A stretch of DNA of 64,000 bases, taken from positions 1-64,000 of the forward strand of contig NZ_CP061178.1 in the NCBI RefSeq assembly GCF_017355405.1. The letters run 5' to 3'. Positions 52,808-61,264 of this stretch are shown in pieces. A model generated the notes under the pieces. The model searched no databases, was not told the DNA's origin, and saw only the letters and a list, made by a program, of their open reading frames with translations. The stretch is from Roseomonas haemaphysalidis (GTDB taxonomy: Bacteria; Pseudomonadota; Alphaproteobacteria; Acetobacterales; Acetobacteraceae). How positions within the stretch are numbered: position 1 is the first letter of the stretch; each line of letters begins with the position of its first letter. The translations under genes were made by a program, and so were the position numbers.

Positions 52808-53972
52808 CGGCTCCCTTGGGAATGCGGCGTCCGGCCCCTATAGCGCCTTAGGCACGGGGGCGGGGAGCGGGATCATCGGCGCAGACATCCTCCTGCTCGG
52901 CGCGGGGCACGCGCACCTGCTGGTGCTGCGCCACGCGCAAGCGTTCCGCCGGCGCGGCCACCGGCTCACCGTCGTGGCGCCCGGGCCGTTCTGGTATTCC
53001 GGCCTGGCGACCGGCATGTTGAACGGCGAGCGCGCGCCGGCCGAGGACCAGGTGGACGTCGCGGCGCTCGCCGCCCGCGCCGGCGCCTGCTTTGTGCGGG
53101 GCGAGGCCGTGGGCCTGGACCCCGCCGCCGTGCGGCTGGCCGATGGCCGCCTTTTGCCGTTCGATGCCGTGTCGCTGGCGCTCGGCAGCCGCACGGCGCC
53201 GCTGCCGGGGGCGGCGGACTGGCCGGACCGGGTGTTCCCGGTGAAGCCGATCGCCGGGCTGTGGGCGTTGCGGCAGGCGCTGGAGCGGCGCTTCGCCACG
53301 GGGCGGCCGGTGCGCGTCGTGGTCGCCGGCGCCGGCATCACCGGCTGCGAACTGGCGGCCAGCATCGCCGGGCTCGCCGCCCGGCGCGGCGGCGTGGCCG
53401 AGGTCACCCTGCTGTCGGGGCAGGGGCGGCCCTTGCGGCAACTGCCCGGCGCCGCCGCCGCGCGACTGCTCGATGGGCTCGGCCGGCGTGGCATCCGGCA
53501 CCGGCCCGGCCAGGTGACGGCCGTGGAAGCCACGCGGCTGGACACCACCCACGGCCCGCTGGGCTACGACATCCTCGCCGTGGCGACCGGGTTGCGGCCG
53601 GAGCCGCTGGTGAGCCGGCTGGGCCTGCCGGTGGGCGCCGATGGCGGGCTGCTGGTGGATGGCTTTCTGCGTTCCCCCGCCGACCCGCGCGTGCATGGCG
53701 CGGGGGACTGCATCGCCTTTGCCGGCGGCGCGCTGCCGCGCGCCGGGGTCTTCGCGGTGCGGCAGGCCCCCGTGCTGGGGCACAACCTGCTGGCCGCCGC
53801 CGAGGGCACCACGCCGCGCCGCTTCCGGCCGCGCCGGCGCTACCTTTGGATCATGAACCTGGGCGACGGCACGGGGCTCGCGTCCTACGGGCCGCTGCGC
53901 TGGCGGGGGCGGCTGGCGCTGCGCTGCAAGGACTGGCTGGACCGCCGCTTTCTGGCCGGGCTGCGTGGCTGA
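52764..53972 (+). CDS. FAD/NAD(P)-dependent oxidoreductase, NDH-2-like
   Basis: A flavoprotein of up to 402 residues. ADILLLGAGHAHLLVLRHAQ is the FAD Rossmann motif, RVVVAGAGITGCELAASIAG the NAD motif, and DPRVHGAGDCIAFAGG the last FAD contact. It resembles the NADH-dehydrogenase-like domain found fused to, or near, SelD in some bacteria. The start is unclear: ATG 52764 is the nearest in-frame ATG but lies inside the divergent glycosyltransferase start. The conserved part begins only about residue 38, so a rare start near 52872 is possible. Confidence 0.75.
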   Translation: MTDRRSGGGAAVGGIGSLGNAASGPYSALGTGAGSGIIGADILLLGAGHAHLLVLRHAQAFRRRGHRLTVVAPGPFWYSGLATGMLNGERAPAEDQVDVAALAARAGACFVRGEAVGLDPAAVRLADGRLLPFDAVSLALGSRTAPLPGAADWPDRVFPVKPIAGLWALRQALERRFATGRPVRVVVAGAGITGCELAASIAGLAARRGGVAEVTLLSGQGRPLRQLPGAAAARLLDGLGRRGIRHRPGQVTAVEATRLDTTHGPLGYDILAVATGLRPEPLVSRLGLPVGADGGLLVDGFLRSPADPRVHGAGDCIAFAGGALPRAGVFAVRQAPVLGHNLLAAAEGTTPRRFRPRRRYLWIMNLGDGTGLASYGPLRWRGRLALRCKDWLDRRFLAGLRG

Positions 53973-54043
53973 ACCGCGGGCCGTGGCATCCGATCGGCCC
54001 CGCCGGGCGTAATATCGGTATCGGGCAGCGGGGCGGGGCGGGA

Positions 54044-54775
54044 ATGACGGTGCGGGCGCCCCCTGGGGGCACGGCGCGACACTGGGGCCGGGTCTGGCCG
54101 CTGCTGCTGGTCCTGCTCGGGCTCGGCGCCGCCTATGCCGCCGGGCTGCACCGTGTTCTGTCCTTCGAGGCGCTGGGCGCGCGGCAGGAACAGCTTCGCG
54201 CTCTGGTCGCGGCCCACCCGCTGCTGGCGCCACTGGCCTATGTGGCGGCCTATGCGGCGGCGGCGGCACTGTCCCTGCCCGGGGCGGTGGTCATCACGCT
54301 GGCGGGCGGGCTGCTGTTCGGCACCTGGCTCGGCGGCGCCTCCGCGGTGCTGGGGGCCACGGCGGGGGCGATCCTGCTGTTCCTGGCGGCGCGTCATTCG
54401 CTGGGCGACTGGCTGGCTGGCCGCGCCGGGCCGCTGCTCGGCCGCATCCGGCCGGGGTTGGAGCGGGATGGCTTCTCCTACCTGCTGGCGCTGCGGCTGA
54501 TCCCGCTGTTTCCCTTCTGGCTGGTCAACCTGGCGCCCGCCCTGGTGCGCATGCCGCTGCCGACCTTCGCCGGCGCCACGCTGCTCGGCATCATCCCCGG
54601 CACCTTTGTCTTCGCCTCGGTCGGCGCGGGCGTCGGTGCCGTGCTGGCGGAAGGGCGGCAGCCGGACCTGTCCGTCATCCTGCGCCCCGCCGTGCTGTTG
54701 CCGCTGCTCGGGCTGGCGCTCTTGTCGCTGCTGCCGGTCGCCTGGCGGCGCTGGAAGGACCGCAAGCATGGCTGA
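54044..54775 (+). CDS. TVP38/TMEM64-family (DedA-like) membrane protein
   Basis: A 243-residue inner-membrane protein with a first span VWPLLLVLLGLGAAYAAGLH and a re-entrant core: SLPGAVVITLAGGLLFGTWL and the VTT-type motif ALRLIPLFPFWLVNLAPALV. ATLLGIIPGTFVFASVGAG follows. DedA relatives flip or move lipids or ions. It overlaps the next flavoprotein gene by 8 bases; TVP38 genes often pair with such flavoproteins. The function is unknown. Confidence 0.85.
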   Translation: MTVRAPPGGTARHWGRVWPLLLVLLGLGAAYAAGLHRVLSFEALGARQEQLRALVAAHPLLAPLAYVAAYAAAAALSLPGAVVITLAGGLLFGTWLGGASAVLGATAGAILLFLAARHSLGDWLAGRAGPLLGRIRPGLERDGFSYLLALRLIPLFPFWLVNLAPALVRMPLPTFAGATLLGIIPGTFVFASVGAGVGAVLAEGRQPDLSVILRPAVLLPLLGLALLSLLPVAWRRWKDRKHG

Positions 54776-56186
54776 GCACGACCTCGTGGTGATCGGCGCC
54801 GGCTCGGCGGGGCTGTCCATCACCCATGTCGCGGCCCGCATGGGCCTGCGCGTCGCGCTGGTGGAGCGCGAGCGGATGGGCGGCGACTGCCTGAACACCG
54901 GCTGCGTGCCCAGCAAGGCGCTGCTGGCCGCCGCCCATGCGGCAACGGAGGCCCGCCGCGCCGGGCGCCTCGGCATCCGCCTGCCGGAGCCGGAGGTGGA
55001 CTGGGCGGCGGTGCGCGCGCATGTGCAGGGCGCCATCGCCGCCATCGCGCCGCAGGATTCCGAGGACCGCTACCGCGCGCTGGGCGCCGAGGTGATCCGC
55101 GCCGAGGCGCGCTTCGTTTCGCCCGATGCGGTGGAGGTGGCGGGCCGGCGCATCACGGCGCGGCGCTTCGTGGTCGCCGCCGGCAGCCGCGCGGCGGTGC
55201 CCGCCATCCCCGGGCTGGAGGACGTGCCGTTCCTGACCAACGCCACGCTGTTCGGCATGAAGGAAAAGCCCGCGCATCTGCTGATCCTCGGCGGCGGCGC
55301 CATCGGGCTGGAGATGGCACAGGCGCATGCGGCGCTGGGCTGCCGCGTCACGGTGGTGACCAGCGGGCGCCTCGGCGCGCGCGAGGACCCGGAGCTGGTG
55401 GCGGTGCTGCGGGATGCGCTGGCCGAGGCCGGGGTGAGCATCCTGGAGGATGCGCGGGTGGTGGCCGCCGAGGCCGGGGCCGTGCTGCTGCTGGCGGATG
55501 GCCGGCGGCTGGCCGGCAGCCACCTGCTGGTCGCGGTGGGCCGCACGCCCAACCTGGAATCCCTGGGGCTGGAGGCGGCGGGCATCCGCGCCACGCCGCG
55601 CGGCATCGCGACCGACGCCGGGCTGCGCAGCACCACGAACCGCCGGGTCTTCGCGGCGGGCGACATCGCGGACCCGGAGGGACTGGGGCCACGCTACCTG
55701 ACGCATGTGGGCAGCTTGCACGCCGGCATCCTGGCCCGGCGCATCCTGTTCCGGCTGCCTGCCAAGCTGGACTACGGCGCGCTGCCGCGCGTCACCTACA
55801 CCGATCCCGAGCTGGCCCAGGTGGGCATGACCGAGGCGGAGGCGCGCGCCGCCGACCACAAGGTCCAGGTCCTGCGCTGGCCCTTCGCTGAAAACGACCG
55901 CGCCATCGCGGAAGGCCGCACGGAGGGTTTGGTCAAGCTGGTCGCCACCCCGGGCGGGCGGCTGCTCGGTGTTGGCATCGCCGGGCGCCACGCGGGCGAG
56001 ATGATCGGCCTGTGGACGCACGCGATCGGCGCCAGGGTGCCGCTGCGCGACCTGGCCGGGCTGGTGGTGCCCTATCCGACGCGGGCGGAGGCGGGCAAGC
56101 GCGCGGCGGGGGTGCCGGCGCTGGAGCAACTGTTTTCCCGCCCCGCGCGGTGGGCGGCGCGAACCCTGGGGAGGCTGCCATGGTGA
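54768..56186 (+). CDS. Class I pyridine nucleotide-disulfide oxidoreductase
   Basis: A 472-residue FAD enzyme of the lipoamide-dehydrogenase/mercuric-reductase family. HDLVVIGAGSAGLSITHVAA (FAD), GGDCLNTGCVPSKALLAA with the redox Cys pair, LLILGGGAIGLEMAQAHAAL (NAD) and FAAGDIADPEGLG are present. The C-terminal interface region has YTDPELAQVGMTEAEAR. It lacks the N-terminal HMA domain and C-terminal Cys pair of MerA, so mercury reduction is not supported. It is coupled to TVP38 and DUF547 genes. Confidence 0.88.
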   Translation: MAEHDLVVIGAGSAGLSITHVAARMGLRVALVERERMGGDCLNTGCVPSKALLAAAHAATEARRAGRLGIRLPEPEVDWAAVRAHVQGAIAAIAPQDSEDRYRALGAEVIRAEARFVSPDAVEVAGRRITARRFVVAAGSRAAVPAIPGLEDVPFLTNATLFGMKEKPAHLLILGGGAIGLEMAQAHAALGCRVTVVTSGRLGAREDPELVAVLRDALAEAGVSILEDARVVAAEAGAVLLLADGRRLAGSHLLVAVGRTPNLESLGLEAAGIRATPRGIATDAGLRSTTNRRVFAAGDIADPEGLGPRYLTHVGSLHAGILARRILFRLPAKLDYGALPRVTYTDPELAQVGMTEAEARAADHKVQVLRWPFAENDRAIAEGRTEGLVKLVATPGGRLLGVGIAGRHAGEMIGLWTHAIGARVPLRDLAGLVVPYPTRAEAGKRAAGVPALEQLFSRPARWAARTLGRLPW

Positions 56187-56950
56187 TGGCAACGCGGCGC
56201 GGCTTCGCGCTTCTGGCGGGCGGGTTGGTGGCCGGCTGCGCCACGCTGCAACCCCCACCCCCCGCGATGACGGGCGACCCGGAAGCCGCCTGGGCGGCGG
56301 TGCTGCGGGAGCGGGTGGACGCGCGGGGGCGCGTGGACTTCGCCGGTCTGGCACGGCAGCCAGCGGCGCTCGACGCCTATGTCGCCCATGTCGGCATGAC
56401 GGCGCCGGACGGCATCGCGGACCGCGCCGCGCGCATCGCCTATCTGATCAACGCCTACAACGCGTTGGCGATGTGGAACGTGGTGCGGGCCGGCATCCCG
56501 GAGCGGCTGTCGCTGCTCGGCCGCGTCGGCTTCTTCAAGCTGACGCGGCTGGTGGTGGGCGGGCAGGCCATCTCGCTCTACGACTTCGAGAACGACGTGA
56601 TCCGCCCGCTGGGCGAGGAGCGGGTGCATTTCGCGCTGAACTGCATGGTCGTGTCCTGCCCCCGCCTGCCGCGCGTCCCCTTCACCGGCCCGGGGCTGGA
56701 CGGCGAGCTGGATGCTGCGGCGCGGCTGTTCTTTTCCGAGCCGCGCAACCTGCGGGTGGACGACGCCGCGCGGGAGATGCATGTGTCCGCGATCCTGGAC
56801 TTCTACACCCGGGACTTCCTGGCCAGGGCGCCAAGCCTGCCGGCCTATGTGAGCCGCTACAGCGCCACCCCGGTGCCATCCGGATACCGCACCGCCTTTC
56901 TCGACTACGACTGGACCATCAACCGGCAGCCCGGCGGCGGCGCGGCGTGA
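56180..56950 (+). CDS. DUF547 lipoprotein
   Basis: A 256-residue exported protein. TRRGFALLAGGLVAGCATLQ is a lipobox signal with Cys in LVAGC. DUF547 core patterns are FAGLARQPAALDAYVA, RIAYLINAYNALAMWNVV, LYDFENDVIRPLGEERVHFA and NCMVVSCPRLP. GGGGAGG lies 5 bases before ATG 56180, which overlaps the flavoprotein end. The domain's activity is unknown. A second DUF547 protein lies at the other edge of this region (63628-64000). Confidence 0.85.
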   Translation: MVMATRRGFALLAGGLVAGCATLQPPPPAMTGDPEAAWAAVLRERVDARGRVDFAGLARQPAALDAYVAHVGMTAPDGIADRAARIAYLINAYNALAMWNVVRAGIPERLSLLGRVGFFKLTRLVVGGQAISLYDFENDVIRPLGEERVHFALNCMVVSCPRLPRVPFTGPGLDGELDAAARLFFSEPRNLRVDDAAREMHVSAILDFYTRDFLARAPSLPAYVSRYSATPVPSGYRTAFLDYDWTINRQPGGGAA

Positions 56951-57354
56951 CCGCGCGGCGGGTGCTGGCGGCGCTGATCGCGCTGGTGCTGCTGCTGACC
57001 GGCCTCGCCAAGCTGCTCGACATGCCGGGCTTTGCGGCGGTGGTGGCCACCTACCGCGTGGTGCCCCCGGCGCTGCTGGCACCCGCCGCCTGGGCGGTCG
57101 TGCTGGGCGAACTGGGACTGGCCGCGTGGCTGGCCTCGGGCCGCGCGCTGCGCCGGGCGGCGCTGCTGTCCGCCGCGCTGCACACGCTGTACCTGGGCTG
57201 GGCCGCCGTGGCGCTGCTGCGCGGCCTGCCGATCGCCAATTGCGGCTGCTTCGGGGTGTTCTGGGCGCGGCCGCTGTCTCCCGTCACCCTGCTGGAGGAC
57301 GCGGCGATGATCGCGCTGTCCCTGCTGCTGGCACGCCTGGCGGTGCGGTCGTGA
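56947..57354 (+). CDS. MauE/DoxX-like redox-associated membrane protein
   Basis: A 135-residue protein with four predicted spans (VLAALIALVLLLTGLAKLLD; LLAPAAWAVVLGELGLAAWL; ALHTLYLGWAAVALLRGLPI; LEDAAMIALSLLLARL). A Cys pair NCGCFGVFW lies between spans 3 and 4, as in MauE-type proteins that support disulfide formation of exported proteins. GTG 56947 overlaps the DUF547 stop, and GTG 57351 of the next gene overlaps its own stop. Confidence 0.82.
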   Translation: MTARRVLAALIALVLLLTGLAKLLDMPGFAAVVATYRVVPPALLAPAAWAVVLGELGLAAWLASGRALRRAALLSAALHTLYLGWAAVALLRGLPIANCGCFGVFWARPLSPVTLLEDAAMIALSLLLARLAVRS

Positions 57355-57905
57355 GGGCGCTGCTGCTGGCGCTGCTGTTGCTGGCCGCGCCGCTGCGCGC
57401 GGCGGAGCTGGATGGCGTCGTTTTGCCCGACAGCCGCGTGGCGGAGGGGGTGACGCTGCGGCTGAACGGCATCGCGCTCCGCACCTACAGCATCTTCCGC
57501 GTGCATGTGTATGTGGCCGGGCTCTACCTCGCGCAGCCGGCGAGGACCGCGGAGGCGGTGCTGCGCCAGCCCGGCCCCAAGCTGGTGGAAATGCGCTCGC
57601 TGCGCGATGTCGGGCGGGACGACGTGCATCGCGCCTGGCGGGCGCTGCTGGACGAGAACTGCCCCGCCCCCTGCCCGGTGACACCGGCCCAGGTGGAACG
57701 CTTTCTGGCTTTGTCGCCGGCGCTGCGGGCCGGCGGCAGCACGACCTACGTGGTCACGCCCGCCGGGGTCGCCGTGTTGGTGGACGGGCAGGCGTTGGGC
57801 AGCGTGCCGGGGGAGGCCTTCGGGCGGCTGCTGCTGGCCACCTTCATCGGCCCGGCGGCGACCTCGCCGGAGGTGCGGGCCGGGCTGCTCGGCACCGCGC
57901 GCTGA
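57351..57905 (+). CDS. Chalcone-isomerase-like exported protein
   Basis: A 184-residue protein with signal peptide RALLLALLLLAAPLRAAE. LNGIALRTYSIFRVHVYVAG is the characteristic strand of chalcone-isomerase-like proteins (CHI-like, often fatty-acid binding), followed by VEMRSLRDVGRDDVHRAWRA and a late VLVDGQALGSVPGEAFGRLL. The last 160 bases are antisense to the end of the minus-strand gene at 57746-58189. It ends the TVP38-flavoprotein-DUF547-MauE unit. Confidence 0.8.
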   Translation: MRALLLALLLLAAPLRAAELDGVVLPDSRVAEGVTLRLNGIALRTYSIFRVHVYVAGLYLAQPARTAEAVLRQPGPKLVEMRSLRDVGRDDVHRAWRALLDENCPAPCPVTPAQVERFLALSPALRAGGSTTYVVTPAGVAVLVDGQALGSVPGEAFGRLLLATFIGPAATSPEVRAGLLGTAR

Positions 57906-58189
57906 CCGGCCAGGAGAAACACCGCCAGCACCGCCAGCCCGCCCAGCCACACAGCGCGGGACAGCCGCTGCTGGTCCAGGAAGTCCCGCCGCGTTGCCGC
58001 GTCTGCTGCGGGGTCCAGGAACACGCGGTATTCGATGTAATGCCAGTAGGGCGTGCCCAGCGCCCAGGCGATGAAGAAGCGCCAGGCCCAGCGCGGCGGC
58101 GGGGTGCCCAGCGGCGGCAGCAGCGCCAGGGCCAGCAGCAACGCCGCCAGCCCACCGGCTGCCAGCGCCGGGCGCAACAGGCGTTTCAC
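57746..58189 (-). CDS. Small membrane protein, unknown function
   Basis: A 147-residue protein with a GTG start (58189) that overlaps the metallophosphoesterase stop by GTGA. Two clear spans are seen: AALLLALALLPPL near the N-terminus and AVWLGGLAVLAVFLLAG in the middle, with FFIAWALGTPYWHYIEYRVF between. The last about 50 residues lie antisense to the CHI-like gene and are low-complexity (Ser/Pro/Ala), so the functional protein may end sooner. No family is recognised. Coupling supports it as a real gene. Confidence 0.65.
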   Translation of the reverse strand: MKRLLRPALAAGGLAALLLALALLPPLGTPPPRWAWRFFIAWALGTPYWHYIEYRVFLDPAADAATRRDFLDQQRLSRAVWLGGLAVLAVFLLAGQRAVPSSPARTSGEVAAGPMKVASSSRPKASPGTLPNACPSTNTATPAGVTT

Positions 58190-59019
58190 CAGCGGCGAGC
58201 CACCGGCACCAATGGCCGGCCGCGCCGTGCATGCTCGGCCGGCGGCAATACGTCGGCGGAGGGCCAGATGCCGGAGCCCAGCGCCGCCGCGTAGCCTTCC
58301 GGCAGCCGGGCCGCACGCATGGCGGCGGCGGCGGCGTCGTGGTCGTAAGACAAGGGGCGTAGCTCGGCACGCAGCCCGCCGCCCGGTTCCGGCCAGAGCA
58401 GCGCGAACCAAGTGCGCGGCGTCCCGTCATCCGCCGGCATGCCGATGGCGCCGGCATTGATCCAGGGCGCGCCCCGAACGTCGCGCAGAAAGGGGATGCC
58501 GCAATGGCCGGCCACCACGCCGTCGCAGCCGGTGGCCGCCAGCTCGGCCGCCAGCACCGCCTCCTCGGCGGAAGCGAACAGGAAGCGGCTAGTTTCCGTG
58601 GCCCCGCCATGGATCACCGCCAGCCGCCGGCCGCCGATCTCCAGCACCAGCCGCCCGGGCAGCGCCGCCATCCAGCGGCCCTGCGCGGCCGTCACCCGCG
58701 CGGCGGCATACGGGTACCAGCCGCGCGACAGCAGATCGCAGGCGGTGCCCTCGGCGAAGCCGCAGCCGCAATCGGCCTCGCCCGCCGCCAGGTTCTCCTC
58801 GCAATTGCCGGCGATCACGTGACTGCCACTGCGCATCACCCGGTCCAGCGTGCTGGCGGGGTCGGCGCCATAGGCCACCACGTCGCCCGTGCAAACCATG
58901 CGGGTGGGCGGGATGCCCAGCCGCGCGGCCTCGGCCAGCAGTGCCTCGGTGGCCTGCAGGTTGGAATAGGGACCGCCGAAGACCAGCACGGGGCCATCGG
59001 CGCGGAGCAGCGGGGTCAT
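58186..59019 (-). CDS. Metallophosphoesterase homologue with altered first motif
   Basis: A 277-residue protein of the YfcE-like calcineurin phosphoesterase fold. Motif order is kept: FGGPYSNLQATEALLAEA (usual SDxHGN), CTGDVVAYGADP (GDxxxxG), AGNCEENLA (usual GNHD), VIHGGATE and GHCGIPF. In the first motif Asp and His are replaced by Gly and Tyr, and GNHD becomes GNCE. Either the metal site is rebuilt or the protein binds without hydrolysis. A Cys-rich stretch (ADCGCGFAEG) is also present. It overlaps phnC-like (ATGA) and the small membrane protein gene (GTGA). Confidence 0.8.
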   Translation of the reverse strand: MTPLLRADGPVLVFGGPYSNLQATEALLAEAARLGIPPTRMVCTGDVVAYGADPASTLDRVMRSGSHVIAGNCEENLAAGEADCGCGFAEGTACDLLSRGWYPYAAARVTAAQGRWMAALPGRLVLEIGGRRLAVIHGGATETSRFLFASAEEAVLAAELAATGCDGVVAGHCGIPFLRDVRGAPWINAGAIGMPADDGTPRTWFALLWPEPGGGLRAELRPLSYDHDAAAAAMRAARLPEGYAAALGSGIWPSADVLPPAEHARRGRPLVPVARRW

Positions 59020-59654
59020 GCGGGCACCATGCGGCCGGCGTCCAGCCGCAGGCGGCGGTCGGCGTGGCGGCGGGCCAGCTCCGGCTGGTGCAGGGACACG
59101 AGCACCGCCAGCCCGCTGCGCCGCGCCAGGTCGCGCAGCAGCAGCAGCACCGCCTCGGCGTTCTCCGGGTCCAGGCTGGCCACCGGCTCGTCCGCCAGCA
59201 GCACCGGCGCCTGCTGCATCAGCGCGCGGGCGATGGCCACGCGCTGCCGCTGCCCGCCGGACAGCGTGTCCGCCCGCCGCCGCCCGACGGCGCCGAGGCC
59301 CACGCGCTCCAGGCAACCGGCGGCCAGCGCCCGTTCCGGCGCCGGCCACAGCCGCAGCACCGCGCGCGCGAAGCCGATGCGGGCCAGCGCGCCGACCATC
59401 ACGTTGTCCGTAGCCGAAAGCCGCCGGGCCAGGGCGTGGTGCTGGAACACCATGGCCGGGCGGGCGGCGGCGCGCACCAGCCCGGCATGCGGCACCAGCC
59501 CGGCGCAGGCGCGCAGCAAGGTGGTCTTGCCGGCGCCGGAAGCACCCTCGACCGCCAGCACCTCGCCGGGCGCGACCGCGAAGCTGATGCCGGACAGCAC
59601 GGTGCGGCCGGCCAGCGCAACGCCGAGGCCCTCGACCACCAGCCCACCCGTCAC
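59016..59654 (-). CDS. phnC: Phosphonate-type ABC transporter ATPase
   Basis: A 212-residue ATPase: Walker A VEGASGAGKTTLLRACAGLV, signature TLSGGQRQRVAIARALMQQ, Walker B PVLLADEPVASLDPENAEA, and SLHQPELARRHADR with the H-loop His. The GVALAGRTVLSGISF opening is PhnC-like. It is shorter than usual PhnC (about 250). GTG 59654 overlaps the permease stop. It powers the PhnE/PhnD-like importer; the ligand may be phosphonate, phosphite or another oxyanion. Confidence 0.87.
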   Translation of the reverse strand: MTGGLVVEGLGVALAGRTVLSGISFAVAPGEVLAVEGASGAGKTTLLRACAGLVPHAGLVRAAARPAMVFQHHALARRLSATDNVMVGALARIGFARAVLRLWPAPERALAAGCLERVGLGAVGRRRADTLSGGQRQRVAIARALMQQAPVLLADEPVASLDPENAEAVLLLLRDLARRSGLAVLVSLHQPELARRHADRRLRLDAGRMVPA

Positions 59655-60397
59655 AGCAGGCTTCGGCGCAGCGCGCCGGACAGGCGGTCCGCCACCAGCA
59701 CCAGCGCGACGATGACGATCAGGATGGCCAGCACGCGGGCGAAGTCCAGGAGATCCACGGCGTTCTTCAGCTCCTGCCCCAGCCCGCCGGCGCCCACCAG
59801 CCCCAGCACGGTGGAGGCGCGGATGTTGGCTTCCCACACGTAAAGCACCGCCGAGGCGGTCTGCGGCAGCGTTTCCGGCACCAGCACCACCGCCGCCGCC
59901 GCGGCAGGGGAAGCACCGGCCGAAAGCGCGGCCTCGACCGGCGCGAGGTCGGCCGCTTCCAGCGCTTCCGACCACAGCTTGGCGATGGAGCCCGCCGAAT
60001 GCAGCGCCACGCCGATCATGCCGGCAAAGGGACCGAGGCCCACGGCGGCCACGAAGATCAGCGCGAAAACGAAGCCGTCCACGCCGCGCAGCGTGTCCAG
60101 CACCGCGCGCACGGGGTGGTAGAGCCAGGGCAGGGGGGCCACCGGCCGCGCCGCGAAGAGTGCCAGCGGCAACGCCATCAGCGCCGCGACAAAGGTGCCG
60201 AGCGAGGCGATGGCCACCGTCTCGGAGGCCCTGCGCGCGATGTCGGCTGGGCCGGAGAAGTCCGGCGGAAAGGCACCGGACAGCCAGCGCGCCAGACGCG
60301 GCAGCCCGGCCGCCAGGCGGCCGAGGTCGGGCGAAACGACCTGCACACACCAGGCAAGGAACAGCGCGAGGAGCAGCCACCCGGTCGCCCGCCGCAT
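59651..60397 (-). CDS. phnE: Phosphonate-type ABC permease
   Basis: A 248-residue inner-membrane protein. SETVAIASLGTFVAALMALP and LPLALFAARPVAPLPWLYHP form early spans; the Phn-type segment LRGVDGFVFALIFVAAVGLG and GMIGVALHSAGSIAKLWSEA follow. The ATPase-contact loop is VLVPETLPQTASAVLYVWEA. It overlaps phnC-like (GTGA) and phnD-like (ATGA), giving order D-E-C. Confidence 0.87.
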   Translation of the reverse strand: MRRATGWLLLALFLAWCVQVVSPDLGRLAAGLPRLARWLSGAFPPDFSGPADIARRASETVAIASLGTFVAALMALPLALFAARPVAPLPWLYHPVRAVLDTLRGVDGFVFALIFVAAVGLGPFAGMIGVALHSAGSIAKLWSEALEAADLAPVEAALSAGASPAAAAAVVLVPETLPQTASAVLYVWEANIRASTVLGLVGAGGLGQELKNAVDLLDFARVLAILIVIVALVLVADRLSGALRRSLL

Positions 60398-61254
60398 CAG
60401 CCCCCGCCGATGCGCCCGAGCGCGCGGCCGGCGCTCTCGATCAACGCGTAGGAGGTGGGCGTGGCGGCCTCCCAGCCGGTGTAGTTGGGCGGCATGATGC
60501 GCGCGGCCGTTGCCTCGTCCACCGCCAACGCGGCGCGCAGCAGGGCCTGCTTGGTGCCGTCGTCCAGCCCACGCCGCGCGGCCAGCGCGTCGTTGGGCAG
60601 CGGGTCGGAGCGCCAAACGATCTTGACCTGATCCGCCCGCACCCGGCCGGCGGCGATCATGGCGGCCAGGTTGCGGTCGTAGTCGGTGGCCAGATCCACT
60701 TGGCCGCTGGCGACGGCGATGTCGTTGGCGGGGTGCGAGGCGCCGTCGCGGTACTGGAAGTAGGTCCGCGGGTCGATGCCGCGCGCCTTGAACCAAGCAT
60801 GCGGGATCAGCCAGCCGGAGGTCGAGCCGGCATCGGCGAAGGAGATGGAGCGGCCCTTGGCGTCGTCCGGGAAGTTGGGAAAGTCCAGCTCCGGGCGGGC
60901 GATGATGATGGCCTGGTAGGTGGGCTTGCCCTGGTAGCGCACCACGGCCAGCGCCTCGGCGCCCGCGCGGTCCTTGGCCAGCACGTAGCCCCAGGGGCCC
61001 ATCCAGGCGCAGTCCACCTGGTCGTTGGCCAGCGCCACGGCGATGCCGGCCCAGTCGGTGGTCACCGTCAGCTCGAAGGGCCGGTCCACCGCTTGGGCCA
61101 GATGGGCGAAGAAGGGCTCGTAGGCGCGGCGCGTGTCGCCCGCCGTGGGCTGGAACGGCCCGACCGCGAAGCGGATGGGCGCCCGCTGCGCCAGGGCGGG
61201 CAGGGCGAGGGCCAGCGCAGGGGCGCCGAGCAGCAGGCTGCGTCGCAGGGTCAT
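60397..61254 (-). CDS. phnD: PhnD-family phosphonate/phosphite-type binding protein
   Basis: A 285-residue periplasmic protein. LRRSLLLGAPALALALPALA is the signal peptide. RFAVGPFQPTAGDTRRAYEP and VDCAWMGPWGYVLAKDRAGA give the family pattern, with SISFADAGSTSGWLIPHAWF and VASGQVDLATDYDRNLAAMI. The family binds phosphonate, phosphite, phosphate and, in some branches, possibly selenate. Position 10 bases after a radical SAM gene suggests its ligand is that enzyme's substrate or precursor. Confidence 0.85.
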   Translation of the reverse strand: MTLRRSLLLGAPALALALPALAQRAPIRFAVGPFQPTAGDTRRAYEPFFAHLAQAVDRPFELTVTTDWAGIAVALANDQVDCAWMGPWGYVLAKDRAGAEALAVVRYQGKPTYQAIIIARPELDFPNFPDDAKGRSISFADAGSTSGWLIPHAWFKARGIDPRTYFQYRDGASHPANDIAVASGQVDLATDYDRNLAAMIAAGRVRADQVKIVWRSDPLPNDALAARRGLDDGTKQALLRAALAVDEATAARIMPPNYTGWEAATPTSYALIESAGRALGRIGGG

Positions 61255-61264
61255 CGGTCGGTTC

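Noticed and set aside
54768..56186. Mercuric reductase (merA)
   Set aside because: The family fold fits, but the HMA domain and C-terminal Cys pair are missing and no mer genes are near.
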